Source of the DNA: Fragilaria radians
Lineage: Eukaryota > Bacillariophyta > Fragilariophyceae > Fragilariales > Fragilariaceae
NCBI GenBank assembly: GCA_900642245.1
Contig: CAAAJI010000106.1
Span: forward strand, 5,066 to 36,198
Reading direction: 5' to 3'
DNA: 31,133 bases
Below, in pieces: positions 1-11,300 of this stretch. Positions within the stretch are counted from its first letter, which is position 1, and every line of letters begins with the position of its first letter. Below the pieces are notes generated by a model that searched no databases, had not been told where the DNA came from, and was given only the letters and a program-made list of their open reading frames with translations. Position numbers and translations under genes: made by a program.

Positions 1-705
1 ATACTGGATGAGATTGAGGACAACAATAGATTGGAAAACGAAGACACCTTTCCTCCCATCTTTTTGCGACAAGTTGCTCCTCCTTACCTTAACCACCAAC
101 AAGAATATAGAGATTTGATGGAACCGATACTAAATCGCTTTGAAAGCATTCGTATGGAAGCCTTAGCGATCCCACAATGGCCAGCCTGGCCTGAAAAAAA
201 TCATTATTCATCTACTTCGATTTCTGACGACGCTGCGCCATGGACTGTGTTTCCTCTATGTCATTGTTTCCCAGCAAATAAGATAGAGAACAGAAAATGG
301 ATTCATAGTACTTGCGCGTTTGTGGTGGAGACAGTTTCCTTGCTAAAGGAACACCTAGGTGATCATCTTCGCACTGCCTTGTTCAGTAGATTAAGTCCAG
401 AAACAGTACTTGAGGCGCACACTGGTTGGGAGGATCTCGCAAATTACGTGTATCGGATTCACCTTCCTCTTGTCGTACCTTCGGGAGGACTCTGCGGCAC
501 ATGGGTGGACGGGGTTGTAGAGACACATGAGGAAGGACGATTGATATGCTTTGATGACTCAAAGGTTCATAGAGCATTCAATTACTCAAAACAAGAGCGA
601 ATCGTCTTAATTCTAGACATTGCGCGCCCTGTAGTGCTTCCGATTGGTACTGCCATAGGTGGCCACACAAATGAGCTTGATGACTTCATAAATACCCTAA
701 CATAA
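1..705 (+). CDS. Aspartyl/asparaginyl beta-hydroxylase-like protein, 5' end missing
   Basis: The frame is open from base 1 to the TAA at 703-705, giving 234 codons. No in-frame ATG is visible near the left edge, so the true start lies outside the window. Residues about 98-210 fit the Asp/Arg beta-hydroxylase fold (the AspH catalytic domain): FSRLSPETVLEAHTGW holds the first iron-binding His (H140), and FDDSKVHRAFN holds the second (H190). R200 in QERIVLILDI sits exactly ten residues after the second His, as does the 2-oxoglutarate-binding Arg in human AspH. Family members use Fe(II) and 2-oxoglutarate to hydroxylate Asp/Asn side chains. The substrate here is unknown, and so is the location, because the N-terminus (which could carry a membrane anchor) is missing. 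The residue spacing is seen in the sequence; the enzyme activity is inferred. Confidence 0.82.
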   Translation: MLDEIEDNNRLENEDTFPPIFLRQVAPPYLNHQQEYRDLMEPILNRFESIRMEALAIPQWPAWPEKNHYSSTSISDDAAPWTVFPLCHCFPANKIENRKWIHSTCAFVVETVSLLKEHLGDHLRTALFSRLSPETVLEAHTGWEDLANYVYRIHLPLVVPSGGLCGTWVDGVVETHEEGRLICFDDSKVHRAFNYSKQERIVLILDIARPVVLPIGTAIGGHTNELDDFINTLT

Positions 706-3458
706 CCCTTTAGTCAGTGTTGAATTTTTGCGAGGAACTTTTCAATTGATAGTTAATTACCCTGAGTCTTCAACAGCAGTATAGTAGAAGTATGTCCATT
801 TCTTACCTTGCTTTAATCATATATTCAAGATGACATATTCATCAGGAGGTTTATAGCCATCATTTGTAGGGGAAAAAAGATTTGGAAAAATGGGTGATTC
901 CCCTCATTGCTTCATTGAGATTCTCTCAGATTAATGGTCCTTTCGAATTTCCTTGCAATCATTGCAACATAATGAAAACCTAATAAATAAATTCAAGAAA
1001 GTAATCGAACGCTCCTGAGCATCATCAGCTAGCACAAAGAGTTGTTTTCAAAAATCTGGTAGAGAATCAAGGTAAAAGCAACATCAATACCTTAGATGCT
1101 TGATAAAGAAGAAAAAAGAGTTTAAGACACCTAAGATAAAGTTAGAATGGTGAGTGTTATTGAAAAAAGATGTAAAGGAATAAAAGTATGGTGGACAAAT
1201 ATGATCTAATTGTCTTGAATACTAGCGGTAAGAACCGGATGACTATACTCAATTCCTGATGACACAAACTATGATGGGAAAACGTTTATAATGCCAGACC
1301 TGGAGCAAGGTATTTCCATGCATCATCAATATCTTGCAAGAAGCGAAAGCAGACTTGAGGATCTAATCCCTCACCCCTAATGGTATCTGCCATATAGAAA
1401 CAAGCACCTGGCTGCCTTTGGTGTTTTGATGCTGCCTTATATCATATTGGATTTTGGATGGTGGATATATTCTCCATTTAATTTTGATGATGCTTGGTGA
1501 CTGTTTAATGTATGCTTTGTGCCACGGTTGGTCGACAACTGGACAACGTAAGGAATGTTCTTGGTTTCGTTATGTAATGGTAAGTTCTTTAATGTTGGTT
1601 TATTGTAAATTTTGAAGGGTTAAATACACCTAATTGCCTTTCAGAGTGCAAGATTTTTATAAGAAATATACAATTTTGAACAGAAGCATGTCCTCTCGAT
1701 TACCTGCTTAATTTTATCTTCTTTTCTTACGAGTAACAAGATTGAACTGCGCACAATTGTTCGAGGCATGAAAGATTAAAATGTATAAGCTTTCTTAAAA
1801 TGTGAATAGAAATCTATTTCGTACTTTGAGGTATGAAATGTTAGTCTAAAAATAAATCTGGATATGAACAATTTTCAAGGTGATAATGCTCAGTACGTCA
1901 AGGTAAAAAAGACTTATTATCAAGAAATCCTTAATTTTTTTATTATCCTCATTGTTTTGCCTTTATTTTGGAATAGGATAGCATAATAGGTTTTTCAGGA
2001 TACTTAGGACACTGCAAAGCTTTTAACCCCTCCTTAAAATCTGAATTTCCATTTGAAACTGATTGTATACTCCTAAAGATAAATTTTGCTACAATGGGAA
2101 CGTCAATCAATAATCTTCACAATGAGACAGTTCTCTTCAAGCCTTAATGAGTAGGCAAACTATGTTCCAGTATTAGTGAAGATCACTGTTTTGTATAACT
2201 GACAAACTATGTGCTCTATGGTGAAATATATAATCAACACAATCATAAATTATTATCAATTTTTGATTGTGTGTTTTTTCCTTAGGGTCTTAGAACTTCT
2301 CTCAGGGAGAACTTCTTGTCCCTTTTCAAGAGATGTTAGGCGCTCTTGAAGAATTTAGATCTTGTTCTAAAGCTTCTTCCCAACTGTTTAGGCAAGTCTC
2401 TTCAACTTGTTCATAAGTACAAGGTGGTAGTTAAGAAGGATAAATTTGGTTTAGATCTTAGACTCTTTGTTATAAGTGAACTTACTCCTTAATTAGATCT
2501 TTGTTTAGAACATTAGTGTAGCTTTCCTAAATTGGATCCGGTGCTGGATTGTATAACAATACTTTCATTTCATTTATGAAAAATACTTAACCTTTACTAA
2601 GTGTAACTATTGAACTATTTGTCATGGGCAAACTCGGGGTAGATATTTAATGTGATAGTTTACTTGAAACTATCCATAGCTAGATGAGAAATTATAAGTA
2701 TATTTTGATTCTACTACTATTTACTATACACTAACGGTACAGGACGTCTCCTTATACAGGTACACTCACATGTCTCTTCGTTTAATATTTTATTGTTAAA
2801 CTGTTATTGTTTACAACCTATTGTGTTAGGTATGAGCTTCTTTATCCTTCATGCATTTTCTGATTCCTTGTGCTTTTGGTCTGGTTTCTGCTCGTTTTCT
2901 GTCTACTATTTGAAGCAATAAAAACGATTTAGTATGTAGCATAGGCTTTTTCAGAAAGTTAAATTCTTAGCCAATATACAAAATATGGTTATTTTATTTC
3001 TTTTGCAGCACTACTTCCATCCTTCACCGTCCGATTTTGAGTCATCTGTATTATTGAATTGCCTAAATCTTCAAGCTACTTAGTTCATAATCTGAGTGGG
3101 TAAGTATATTGTAACATCTACACCTCAGCTGTGGATGTTGTGGATGACGCCTGCTAATAAATTCTTCCCTACTACTTGGGTGAATTTAACATCCAGTTGA
3201 GGTAGAGTTAAGGCTAATTCGGTCTCACAGAATTGGGCGAAAATCCAGGGTTTCTCACGCCCGCCTACTTCATAACATGAAATCATGTCATTATACACAT
3301 TCCTAAAAATGAATATTAATCTTTTTTGAGATAAAAGACGTTATTTTAAAATTCATTCATATGGAGTTTCTTATCCCCTCATGAATCAGCGAACACTGCG
3401 CACTCGCAAAGCCAAATTTCTCTCAAATCATCAATTCAACATTCTGGTATTTTAAACT
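706..3458. other. AT-rich intergenic region without a recognisable gene
   Basis: About 2.75 kb with stops in every frame and no ORF of 60 codons or more. The only coherent stretch I found is a minus-strand frame of about 50 codons ending at the TAA at 1286-1288 (near 1290-1445). It reads smoothly, with Met-Ala-Asp-Thr and Gly-Leu-Asp-Pro-Gln segments, but I cannot assign it. It could be a worn transposon piece or chance. Small hairpins such as AACATC...GATGTT near 3113-3140 are too weak to call. The 3' part should contain the promoter of the TPR gene that starts at 3459. Confidence 0.5.
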
Positions 3459-5462
3459 ATGCAAGATTTCTGTCATCTAAATCCTTCTTCTACAGATGAA
3501 GCACCGCAGGAGGTCGCCGGTGGAATCGAACTCGATGCAGAGAATCATTTAACCGAGTCTCACCAAGTTCTATTGTGCTTAGATTACTTGCGGGATCTTC
3601 GTCGTTCATTTTCTGAGAATCAGTTGGTTGCTGTCGAAGGCATCGATCCAGATTATCTGTCGGTTGCAGTATATGCATTAAATCGTTGTTTCCTTAAGCC
3701 TCCTCAACTTCTTTCATCTAGTGAAGTTGGAAATGATCCGTGGTTTAATAAGGCCAAAGCCAATACCATTAATTGCGAAGTCTGCTCTATTCAAGACCTA
3801 GAGGTGACCGGGAATTCCATCGAACTTCCATCTCTAAACTCGATAAATAAGGAAATATTATATCCGCGAGATCATGATAACTCCTTGTTTCAAGAGGGGA
3901 AAATTGAAGAAAAAAAAGAAGAGAAAACAGATTCTCTTTCGTGGTACTCTTACGATGATACGCATCCAAGTAATTCCCATCGCTTCTACCATCTCAATGG
4001 TTTGGGTTCAGCACAGCATATGAACGGACCTTTAACACTCGGGGAAATTACAGCCGCCGGATTGACAGTATTAGGAGCACGTAGTCGACTTGATGCAGAA
4101 CGCGATATGATAAAGTCTCCGCTTTTTGAGCAATTCGTTGAAGCAGTACGGGCGAAAGGCTTCTTCTATGATCCTGATACTGATGGAAAACGGGATGACC
4201 CAGAAGAAGAGAGCTTTCGTCAAAAAAAGGCCACGGAGCTCTACGAGGAAAGATATCGCAAAGTTGTCGCTAAGTTTCGGGCAAAGCTTGCAATCAAAGC
4301 GGAGAATGACATGAAATTAACCTCACTTAACTCAGGTCTAGAGATGGCAATTTCAGCGGCCAATCGTCAGCGAAAGTATCGAGAGAACCTTGTTTCAAGC
4401 TTGCAAGCTGTTGAAATGGATGTGTCCAGTCTTGTCACACACAAACCTGCCTTAGCCAATGGTCCCGACGAGTGTAATGTATCCGGTCATGATAATATTC
4501 GTGCAGAGGAAGTTGGCTGTGTCTCGGAATCTCAGTTTGAGGGATCTTTCATGCATAACAATGCTGATCTAGTGGAGGCAGAAAAAATTAAATTACAAGG
4601 AAATGCACACATGCAAAGAAAAGAATATCGCGAGGCTGCTGATGCGTATACTGCTGCATTGAAGCTTTGTCCATCAGGACCACAAAGTCATGTTTATTAC
4701 TCCAATCGAGCCGCTTCTTATTTGAGTATGAAGATGTTTCAGGAGGCCGTGTTAGACTCCGAAAGAAGCTTACTGCTGAAACCTGATTACGGAAAGGCCC
4801 ATGCTCGCTTAGGATTGGCTCATTTTCTTCTTGGAAACTACAGAGAAGCTGTGGAGGCTTATACAGTGTCGTTGAAATACGATCCAGATAACAAGAGCTC
4901 AAGGAATTATTTAGAAAAAGCTGGGCGACGTTTAGCCCGGAAGGACAAGTGCCTAGAAGAAAAAGATTCTGCTTTTTCCGTAGTAAGTGAAATGGAAAAT
5001 GTGAAACCAGGAAGAGTTTCAGCATTTTCTTTCGACAATGAAGATTGCAGGAGGAAAATAATTGACGAGAAAGAAGCAGAGAAATACAAGCTGAAAGGAA
5101 ATACTTTTATGGCAAGCAAAGAATATCTACCCGCAGTGGATGCTTACACAGCAGCAATAAACCTTTGTACTGATGGTAAGAATTCACATGTCTACTATTC
5201 AAACCGAGCGGCTGCTCTGTGTTATCTTGAAAGATATGAGGAAGCAGAGGAAGATTCAATGAAGAGTTTGGTGTTGAATCCTTCGTATGGTAAAGCCCAC
5301 GCACGGCTAGGGTTGTCACGCTTTTTCATGGGAGATTATGCAGGAGCTATTCAGGCGTACACGGACGCCATTAAACATGACCCGGATAGCTCAGCAAGCA
5401 AGTCCTATCTCGCAAAAGCAAAAGCAAGGCTTGATCATGAGAAAAGTACTCTATCAGAATGA
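3459..5462 (+). CDS. Double TPR carboxylate-clamp protein (Hsp70/Hsp90 co-chaperone-like)
   Basis: 667 residues in a single exon. Residues 1-365 are not recognised; they include an acidic/lysine-rich stretch (about 145-160) and a charged helical part (about 205-320). Two three-repeat TPR modules follow, at about 371-490 and 538-658. Both carry all five two-carboxylate-clamp residues with near-family spacing: K378, N382, N416, K446, R450 in the first and K544, N548, N582, K612, R616 in the second. This clamp binds the C-terminal EEVD tails of Hsp70 and Hsp90, as in HOP, SGT and TOMM34. The modules are alike (NRAA, YGKAHARLGL in both), which points to an internal duplication. The modules resemble SGT most, but the long N-terminus does not fit SGT, so I give no symbol. 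No signal peptide or membrane segment is seen, so the protein is probably cytosolic. The start is the first in-frame ATG; an upstream exon cannot be excluded. Confidence 0.85.
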   Translation: MQDFCHLNPSSTDEAPQEVAGGIELDAENHLTESHQVLLCLDYLRDLRRSFSENQLVAVEGIDPDYLSVAVYALNRCFLKPPQLLSSSEVGNDPWFNKAKANTINCEVCSIQDLEVTGNSIELPSLNSINKEILYPRDHDNSLFQEGKIEEKKEEKTDSLSWYSYDDTHPSNSHRFYHLNGLGSAQHMNGPLTLGEITAAGLTVLGARSRLDAERDMIKSPLFEQFVEAVRAKGFFYDPDTDGKRDDPEEESFRQKKATELYEERYRKVVAKFRAKLAIKAENDMKLTSLNSGLEMAISAANRQRKYRENLVSSLQAVEMDVSSLVTHKPALANGPDECNVSGHDNIRAEEVGCVSESQFEGSFMHNNADLVEAEKIKLQGNAHMQRKEYREAADAYTAALKLCPSGPQSHVYYSNRAASYLSMKMFQEAVLDSERSLLLKPDYGKAHARLGLAHFLLGNYREAVEAYTVSLKYDPDNKSSRNYLEKAGRRLARKDKCLEEKDSAFSVVSEMENVKPGRVSAFSFDNEDCRRKIIDEKEAEKYKLKGNTFMASKEYLPAVDAYTAAINLCTDGKNSHVYYSNRAAALCYLERYEEAEEDSMKSLVLNPSYGKAHARLGLSRFFMGDYAGAIQAYTDAIKHDPDSSASKSYLAKAKARLDHEKSTLSE

Positions 5463-6199
5463 ATAAATAAATCAATTAGAGAGCGTGTAGTGAGTTTTAG
5501 TTGCTCCTTTCCACTATTGCTTGGAAATTAAATTGCTCGGCTGCATCGAGTAGATGTCTTAAAGGGGAGTGGTGTAATAATGTATATTGCCAATGCACCA
5601 TAGGGATTGACTATTCTAATTTGCAAGGCTGCGTCAGGTATCAGGATAATGAGTTAGGCTAGCTCAAATATACTATCATGTCAATAGAAAGCACGCAATT
5701 AAGAACTGTCAAAGACAATTGGATATCAATCAGTGATCAACTTTTTAGTTTTAGCTAATCCTGGTAACAAATTGCAAAAAACGATCAAAACCTGGATCTG
5801 CATATTAGATACATCTGGATTTCTACAACAAGACATGACCTGGATTTTGGAGACTTAAACAATGAAATTTGTATAAAGATTCTGAAAGGATTAGAAGAAA
5901 GTGCCCGGACAAATTGAAAGATAAGTGCTTTGAGAGGGTTGGCTTTGAGGCATTGAGTTGAGCCGTGTCTTGGTTACAGGAAACGAAGAAAAGGAGATTA
6001 TGTTGTTTCTCGATACGTTGACAATGCTGATTGATATAAGAATTTGAAACAGGCAGTGAATGATTTATTATAAAGAATATTTAAAGATGAAATGGAGGAG
6101 TCCTAGAAATGTTTCTTGGATGCGTCGTAATGACATCAGCAAAAGGTTTCTCAATCGGACACACTAATGTAAGGTCAATAATTAAAAGTACCTCTCCTA
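5463..6199. other. Intergenic region, no gene seen
   Basis: About 740 bp downstream of the TPR gene, with no ORF of 60 codons and no clear family match. Its right end merges into the decayed antisense Copia sequence. It may contain that element's former 3' LTR, but I could not identify LTR ends. Confidence 0.45.
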
Positions 6200-6850
6200 C
6201 TTCTATATTTCCCTCTAAGTTGTCATAACTATTCTTCATTTTTCCAAATGTTTTGATACTCTAATCAATTCAGATCTCTTAATAAACTCACAAAGAACTT
6301 GAGATCTATTTCATTTTACCCTTCTTGGCAGATATCCCCGAAAACCCATTGTTATGCCTTCGCTCGCTTTCCATGTTAACTTGTTAATTAATCAGGGGAC
6401 TTCCTTTGGCTATGCTCTCCAACCCATGAATCATTGCTTCGCTTCACTTCAATATCTGAAGTACTGGTTGATAATAATGGGTGACTTGACTTCAATTCAT
6501 ATACCTTTCAACAGATAATAAAAAGAAAAGAAAACAAGTCTCTTTCATTGCCTCTAAAATCGCAACATATTCAGTGTTGCTACATGACAGTGTTACTCCC
6601 TCCTTACTATTTGACCTTCAGCAAATATGCACTCTCAACAAGTTAAAAAGAAGCCATGTTAGTTTTATTTTTATTTTGGTAATCTGTACCGCAATACGAT
6701 ACCAAATCCCACTCTTCAGCCTCATTTTTTGGGTTGAATTGTAATCATCAGAAGGTCTTTGTATCAATAACAAATTTCATCATTCTTGGCATTACTCCAC
6801 AAGTTGCTCCATCCATGCATTTCAACATTTCTCTCACAACATTGGATAAA
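6200..6850 (-). pseudogene. Decayed Copia pol, RNase H region (older antisense element)
   Basis: Read on the minus strand from 6850, the sequence gives NVVREMLKCMDGATCGVM and MKFVIDTKTF, then stops. It resumes as EAEEWDLVSYCGTDYQNKN and then, after a further stop, RSNSKEGVTLSCSNTEYVAI. These line up in order with the RNase H part of the + strand Copia element in this window (NVVREFSKCMDSA, TKFVLDTES, EDWDLFVYSDSNW, CWRSKGQKGVTLSSSEAEYV). The conserved Trp of CWRS is a TGA here. Further down the strand (about 6500-6200), pieces such as IEVKSPIII recall the same element's KLPIIV, but decay is heavy. There are several stops and frame changes, so it is a dead copy. It is the 3' half of an older element that continues at 7085-7187 and, beyond the younger insertion, at 11593-11926. 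Confidence 0.8.
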
Positions 6851-6960
6851 GAGCAGTCAAAATATATTTGGTATGCCGGTATAGCCGAGAGACAGCAAAT
6901 AACAGACTGATCTAAAAACATTATCATAATGAAAAATTAGTCAGTCAAGATTCCGATCTA
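6842..6960 (+). repeat. Diverged dispersed repeat F, copy 1 (partial)
   Basis: TAAAGAGCAGTCAAAATATA onward (about 6846-6882) is shared almost exactly with 15504-15540. 6895-6955 resembles 27062-27140 (GACTGATCTAAAAAC, TTAGTCAGTCAAGA). It adjoins the start of the old antisense RNase H remnant. Confidence 0.65.
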
Positions 6961-7084
6961 CTACAAAAAGAGAAGATTTCATAATGTCCTTAAAGAAGGC
7001 TATTTCCATTTTATATAGAGCAAGAATATTTTATCCATACCCTGGATGATTAGCAATTCCATTAATGCCACATTGTTTTGGCGC

Positions 7085-7142
7085 CCAACATTTTCCAGTC
7101 GAATTCCCTCGCGCTTTGAACATGTAGGTTGCCATTTTCAGA
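7085..7142 (-). pseudogene. Decayed Copia reverse transcriptase fragment (older antisense element)
   Basis: On the minus strand, 7142 to 7085 reads LKMATY, then after a short deletion VQSAREFDWKML. This matches LKKTIYGLVQSARQ of the + strand Copia in this window. It lies just inside the left target duplication of the younger insertion, in the right order between the RT start (11926-11638) and the RNase H part (6850-6200). Short but specific. Nothing in it is functional. Confidence 0.65.
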
Positions 7143-7187
7143 ATATGCCATTTAGCCACTTCGCGAAACAATGGAATCATCTTTACA

Positions 7188-7193
7188 CTTATG
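7188..7193 (+). repeat. Left target-site duplication of the inserted Copia element
   Basis: CTTATG here and CTTATG at 11587-11592 flank the element. One C is shared with the LTR end, so the duplication is 5 bp (TTATG) or 6 bp; 5 bp is usual for Copia elements. Confidence 0.75.
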
Positions 7194-7408
7194 TGCTAAA
7201 GCCTGTGTCATTTTATTTAATAAGTCTTGAATTTAAGTGGAAACTATATCTGAAGATAGTTCATTGTAGTGTGAAACATGTGGAAGTGTTCAGCGATTAA
7301 AGGCGAGAAAGTATCGACAATTAGCGGTGATAACCCGGAGTCTAGAATAGCCAACAGTCTTTAATTTTAATCTAAATTACAATTTATGTGAAAAGGACTT
7401 TGCAACAC
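7194..7408 (+). repeat. 5' LTR of the Copia element
   Basis: Begins TGCTAAAG and ends TTGCAACA(C). It aligns along its length with 11374-11587; differences cluster at the start (TGCTAAAGCCTG against TGTTAAATTGTG). A shorter relative lies at 30339-30510. Confidence 0.9.
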
Positions 7409-7473
7409 GTTTAAATGAAAGGTTCTACTAACATTTAAATTCACTATTCTCTTTGGTTAAGCCTAGTTTGAGA

Positions 7474-8347
7474 ATGAGTGATATCAGCGCTATTAGGGTG
7501 TTGAATTTTACCGGAAAGAAAGAAGAATTATCGATGTGGAGTGAGAAGTTCTTGGCTAACGCAAGAAGATCAGGTATCAAGGATATCCGACTTGGTAAGC
7601 TCACAATCCCAAAGACCAATGATGAAATAAATGAAGAAACGGACAAAGGAAAGACAAGGATGAAGATCTTCGATTTGAACGAATTAGCATACACCGAGCT
7701 GATCTTATCCATTGATGTAAAGACAAGTAGTGGTAAGATAGCATTCAACATGGTGAAAGGATGCAAGAACAAGGATTCACACTGAAGGGAATGCAGTCAT
7801 GGCTTGGGAAAAATTGAAGAACAAGTATGAACCAACCTCTGCTCCTTCACTTGTAAAAACAGAGAGATTGTTTAGACACAGCTCATTAACCAGAAATGAA
7901 GACCCAGATGCTTGGATTACTACTCTTGAAGAGCTAAGGATGAAGCTAGAAGACATGGGATCAATCATGACAGATCACCAGTTCATGATCCATGTGCTTA
8001 ATAATCTAACCAGTGATTATGAATTACAGATGGTGCTATTGGAAAAGAGAACTGGAAACAAATCCAACCTGCTCGAAGTCAATGAACTGCGTGAAGAATT
8101 GAACCTATGTTATGAAAGATTGTGCAATCAAAGTGAATCAAACAATGAGAGTAAATCAAATGAAGAACATGCTTTCTTTACATCTCAGTTTAAAGGGAAA
8201 TGTCGCAGCTGCGGTAAAATTGGTCACAAGGCTTTCCAATGCAAATCCAAGAGGGATTCAAATGAAAGGCCAAATGATGGAGTCTCCCAACCCCTCTTCT
8301 GTACATACTGTAAGCAGACAGGGCATGTAAAGACTAATTGTTTCTAA
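7474..8347 (+). pseudogene. Copia gag, frameshifted
   Basis: Starts MSDISAIRVLNFTGKKEELS at the ATG at 7474. The frame runs to a stop at 7783-7785, where a small indel near 7770-7780 (AAGGATTCACACTGAAGG) breaks it. The + strand relative at 30606 keeps the frame across this point. The rest reads from 7799: MAWEKLKNKYEPTSAPS, then a helical part, then two CCHC zinc knuckles, CRSCGKIGHKAFQC and CTYCKQTGHVKTNC, about 8200-8340. Gag packages the element's RNA into cytoplasmic particles, and the knuckles bind nucleic acid. It ends at a TAA (8345-8347), after which the same frame continues into pol. In intact CoDi-like elements gag and pol often form one frame, so this TAA is probably a lesion. Two knuckles are more than the single one of many Copia gags. 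Confidence 0.88.
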
Positions 8348-11300
8348 TTGATTAGAAGAGCTGAAGGAAATAATGGTGGAAATGTGAGAACAGGAGTTGC
8401 AGATGTTGTCTTTAATTCGATGTCAGAAGGTTCGGAATTTTCGGAAAACATTTGGATCGGAGACAGTGGAGCTTCATGCCACTCTTGTAACTGTGATACA
8501 GGTCTTTTTGACATTAAGGAGGTCTCAGAAAGCATCACAGTGGGAAATGGAAAGACTATGGAAGCTACTAAGATTGGAAATCTTAGATGTGATGTTGAGC
8601 AGGTCAATGGAAAGATTTTTCAAGTTGTGCTCCAAGATGTCAAATATGTACCTGAGCTTTGGTTGAATCTGTTCAGCATAAACAAAGCACTCAATAGTGG
8701 TTTTAAGATTGGAAATGATGGTATTGTCATCCACCTAACAAAGGGAAGCACAGTCCTATCATTCGACAGAATTTTAAATACCAAAATGGTTTTGTGTCAG
8801 GTGCAAAGCTCAATTCAATTACCATTGAATCATCAGGCTCCGCAATTGATCCAGAAAGATCTAAAATGAAGGTCGATAGCAACAGGATTCACAAGATAGT
8901 TGGACACTGTTGAGAGGAATCATTGAGTGCAACAGCAAAGCATTATGATTGGAAACTTACTGGAAAATTAGAAGTGTGTGAGGAATGTGCCATTGCAGAG
9001 GCAAGGCAGAAAAATACAAATAAAATCTCAAAAGAAGGAAGCAAGAATCCAGAAGAAAAAATTTATATAGATATGAACTCCAAGTTCTGGACACTAATTG
9101 TTGATGATAACACACACTTTTGCTGGAGTTGAAAGGTTGAACGAAAGTATCAACCACTTTATGGCAGAATCAGAGCCATCTTAAATGGAGCAGGGCTTAA
9201 AAATGAAGTAAGAAGTGGGATCTGGGCAGAGTGTGCTTCTACTGCAACCTTCTACTCAAATATATTGCTAACCAATGGAAGAAGCAAGTCTCCACAAGAA
9301 CTTATGTATGGAAAGAAGTCTCATTGTGTGAATAAACTAAGATTGTTTGGTGAAATGGGTGTGGTTACGACAAAGGACAAGATTCAAGGAAAGTTGAAGG
9401 ATCGAGGCACCGTGCGCATGTTTGTTGGATACCCACCAAATCATGCTTGCAATGTATACAGGATGATGAACATGAGCACAAAGCATGTCATCAAATCAAG
9501 GGGCATTAAATGGTTACACAAGACTTATGAAGACTGGCGTGTAAAGGAAGATCCTGAAAACGAAAAGGATGATGAAGTTGAGGATGATGATTCAATCTTA
9601 GTCAATACAAAAGCTCAAGAAACTGTTGAACAAGATGAGAAGAAGGATAAAAGTTTAAAAGTCATCAGAGAAATGAAGAAATTGCAAGGATGGTTTAACC
9701 CTGATGCCTCAAGATTTATTGAGTATTTAAATTCTGGAAGGGAGCCCATTGTAGATCAAGCTGACACTGCCTTTGTGATGGTGGAGCAGCCACAAGAGCC
9801 AGGGACATTTGATGAAGCTTTCAATCATCCAGAAGAAGATGTCAGGTTGAAATGGAGAGAGGCCATCCATAAAGAATTTAAAGAAATGCATCTCCGTGGA
9901 GTCTGGAAGAAAGTCAACAAAGAAGAGATGCATGTTGGACCTCGATGTATCAAGAGTAAGTGGGTGTTTAAAGTCAAGCAAAACGGAGTCTTTTGAGCTC
10001 GATTGCTTGCCTGTGGATACAGCCAAATACCAGGGGTCGATTCTAATGACAGTTTCGCTCCAGTTGTAAACGATGTATTGTTCAGAGTCTTGTTAATTGC
10101 AAAAATAGTATGGAAATTGAAGGCCAGGATCATTGATGTTGAAACAGCTTTCCTGCATGGAGACTTAAAGGAAGAGATCTTCATGGAAATTCCACCTGGG
10201 ATGGAGGCATCAAAGGATGAATACTTGTTTTTGAAGAAGACCATCTATGGATTGGTGCAAAGCGCCAGGCAATAATTCTACGTGAAACTCGTTGAAGCAC
10301 TCAAGGGCTGTGGGTTTGAAGGTAGTCCGGTTGACCCCTGCTTATGGACAAAGAACTCATCAAGTGGAATTGTAATGATGGCTATCTATGTGGGTGACTG
10401 TCTCACCATTGGAACGGATACAGCAATTGATGAGGTTATTGAGTCGATGAAAAATTATGGATTTGGGTTGAAGGTTGAGAATGATTTAACAGACTATCTT
10501 AGCTGTAAAATTGTCCAAGACATTGATCAGGGTAAAGCCTGGATCATGCAACCTCATTTAATTCAACATTTAAGGGAAAGTTTTGGAGAAGAAGTGCAAG
10601 ATATGAAGTACTATTCCTCAAAATTGTAAGACCAAATGAAGAGATTGAAGGAGTTGATGAGATGATGCAGTCAAGATACAGGTCTGGTGTGGGGATGCTT
10701 CTACATCTAATTAAACATTCTCGTCCAGATATTGCTAATGTTGTGAGAGAGTTTTCAAAGTGTATGGACAGCGCAACAATGGCTGCATACAAGGAAATGT
10801 TGAGAGGAACAAAGTTTGTATTGGATACTGAATCATATTGTTTGAAGATTGAACCAAAGGCAAGCAAGGAGGATTGGGATTTGTTTGTCTACAGTGACAG
10901 CAATTGGGCTGTTGACAAGGAAAATCAAATCAGTATTACAGGATTTATAATCTATCTATTGGGTGTGCCTATTTGCTGGAGATCAAAGGGACAAAAAGGA
11001 GTAACCCTTTCCAGCAGTGAGGCTGAGTATGTGGCAATGTCAGAGGCAGTAAAAAGATCAGATTTGTGTATTATCTTCTTGAAAGCCTGGGTATTTCAGT
11101 AAAACTACCAATAATTGTGATGATAGATAACATTGGAGCAATTTTCATGGCAGAAAATGCATCTTCAGGAGTTTGCACCAGGCACATTGATACGAGGTAT
11201 CATTTTATTCGATGATACATTGAAGACGGTTTCATTCAGATAGTATTTCTCATGACAAGTGACAACGACGCGGATATATTCACCAAGAATGTGAATAAAG

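Noticed and set aside
4588..5025. 145-codon minus-strand frame
   Set aside because: It lies fully inside the TPR gene on the other strand; its reading mirrors the repeats and has no domain.
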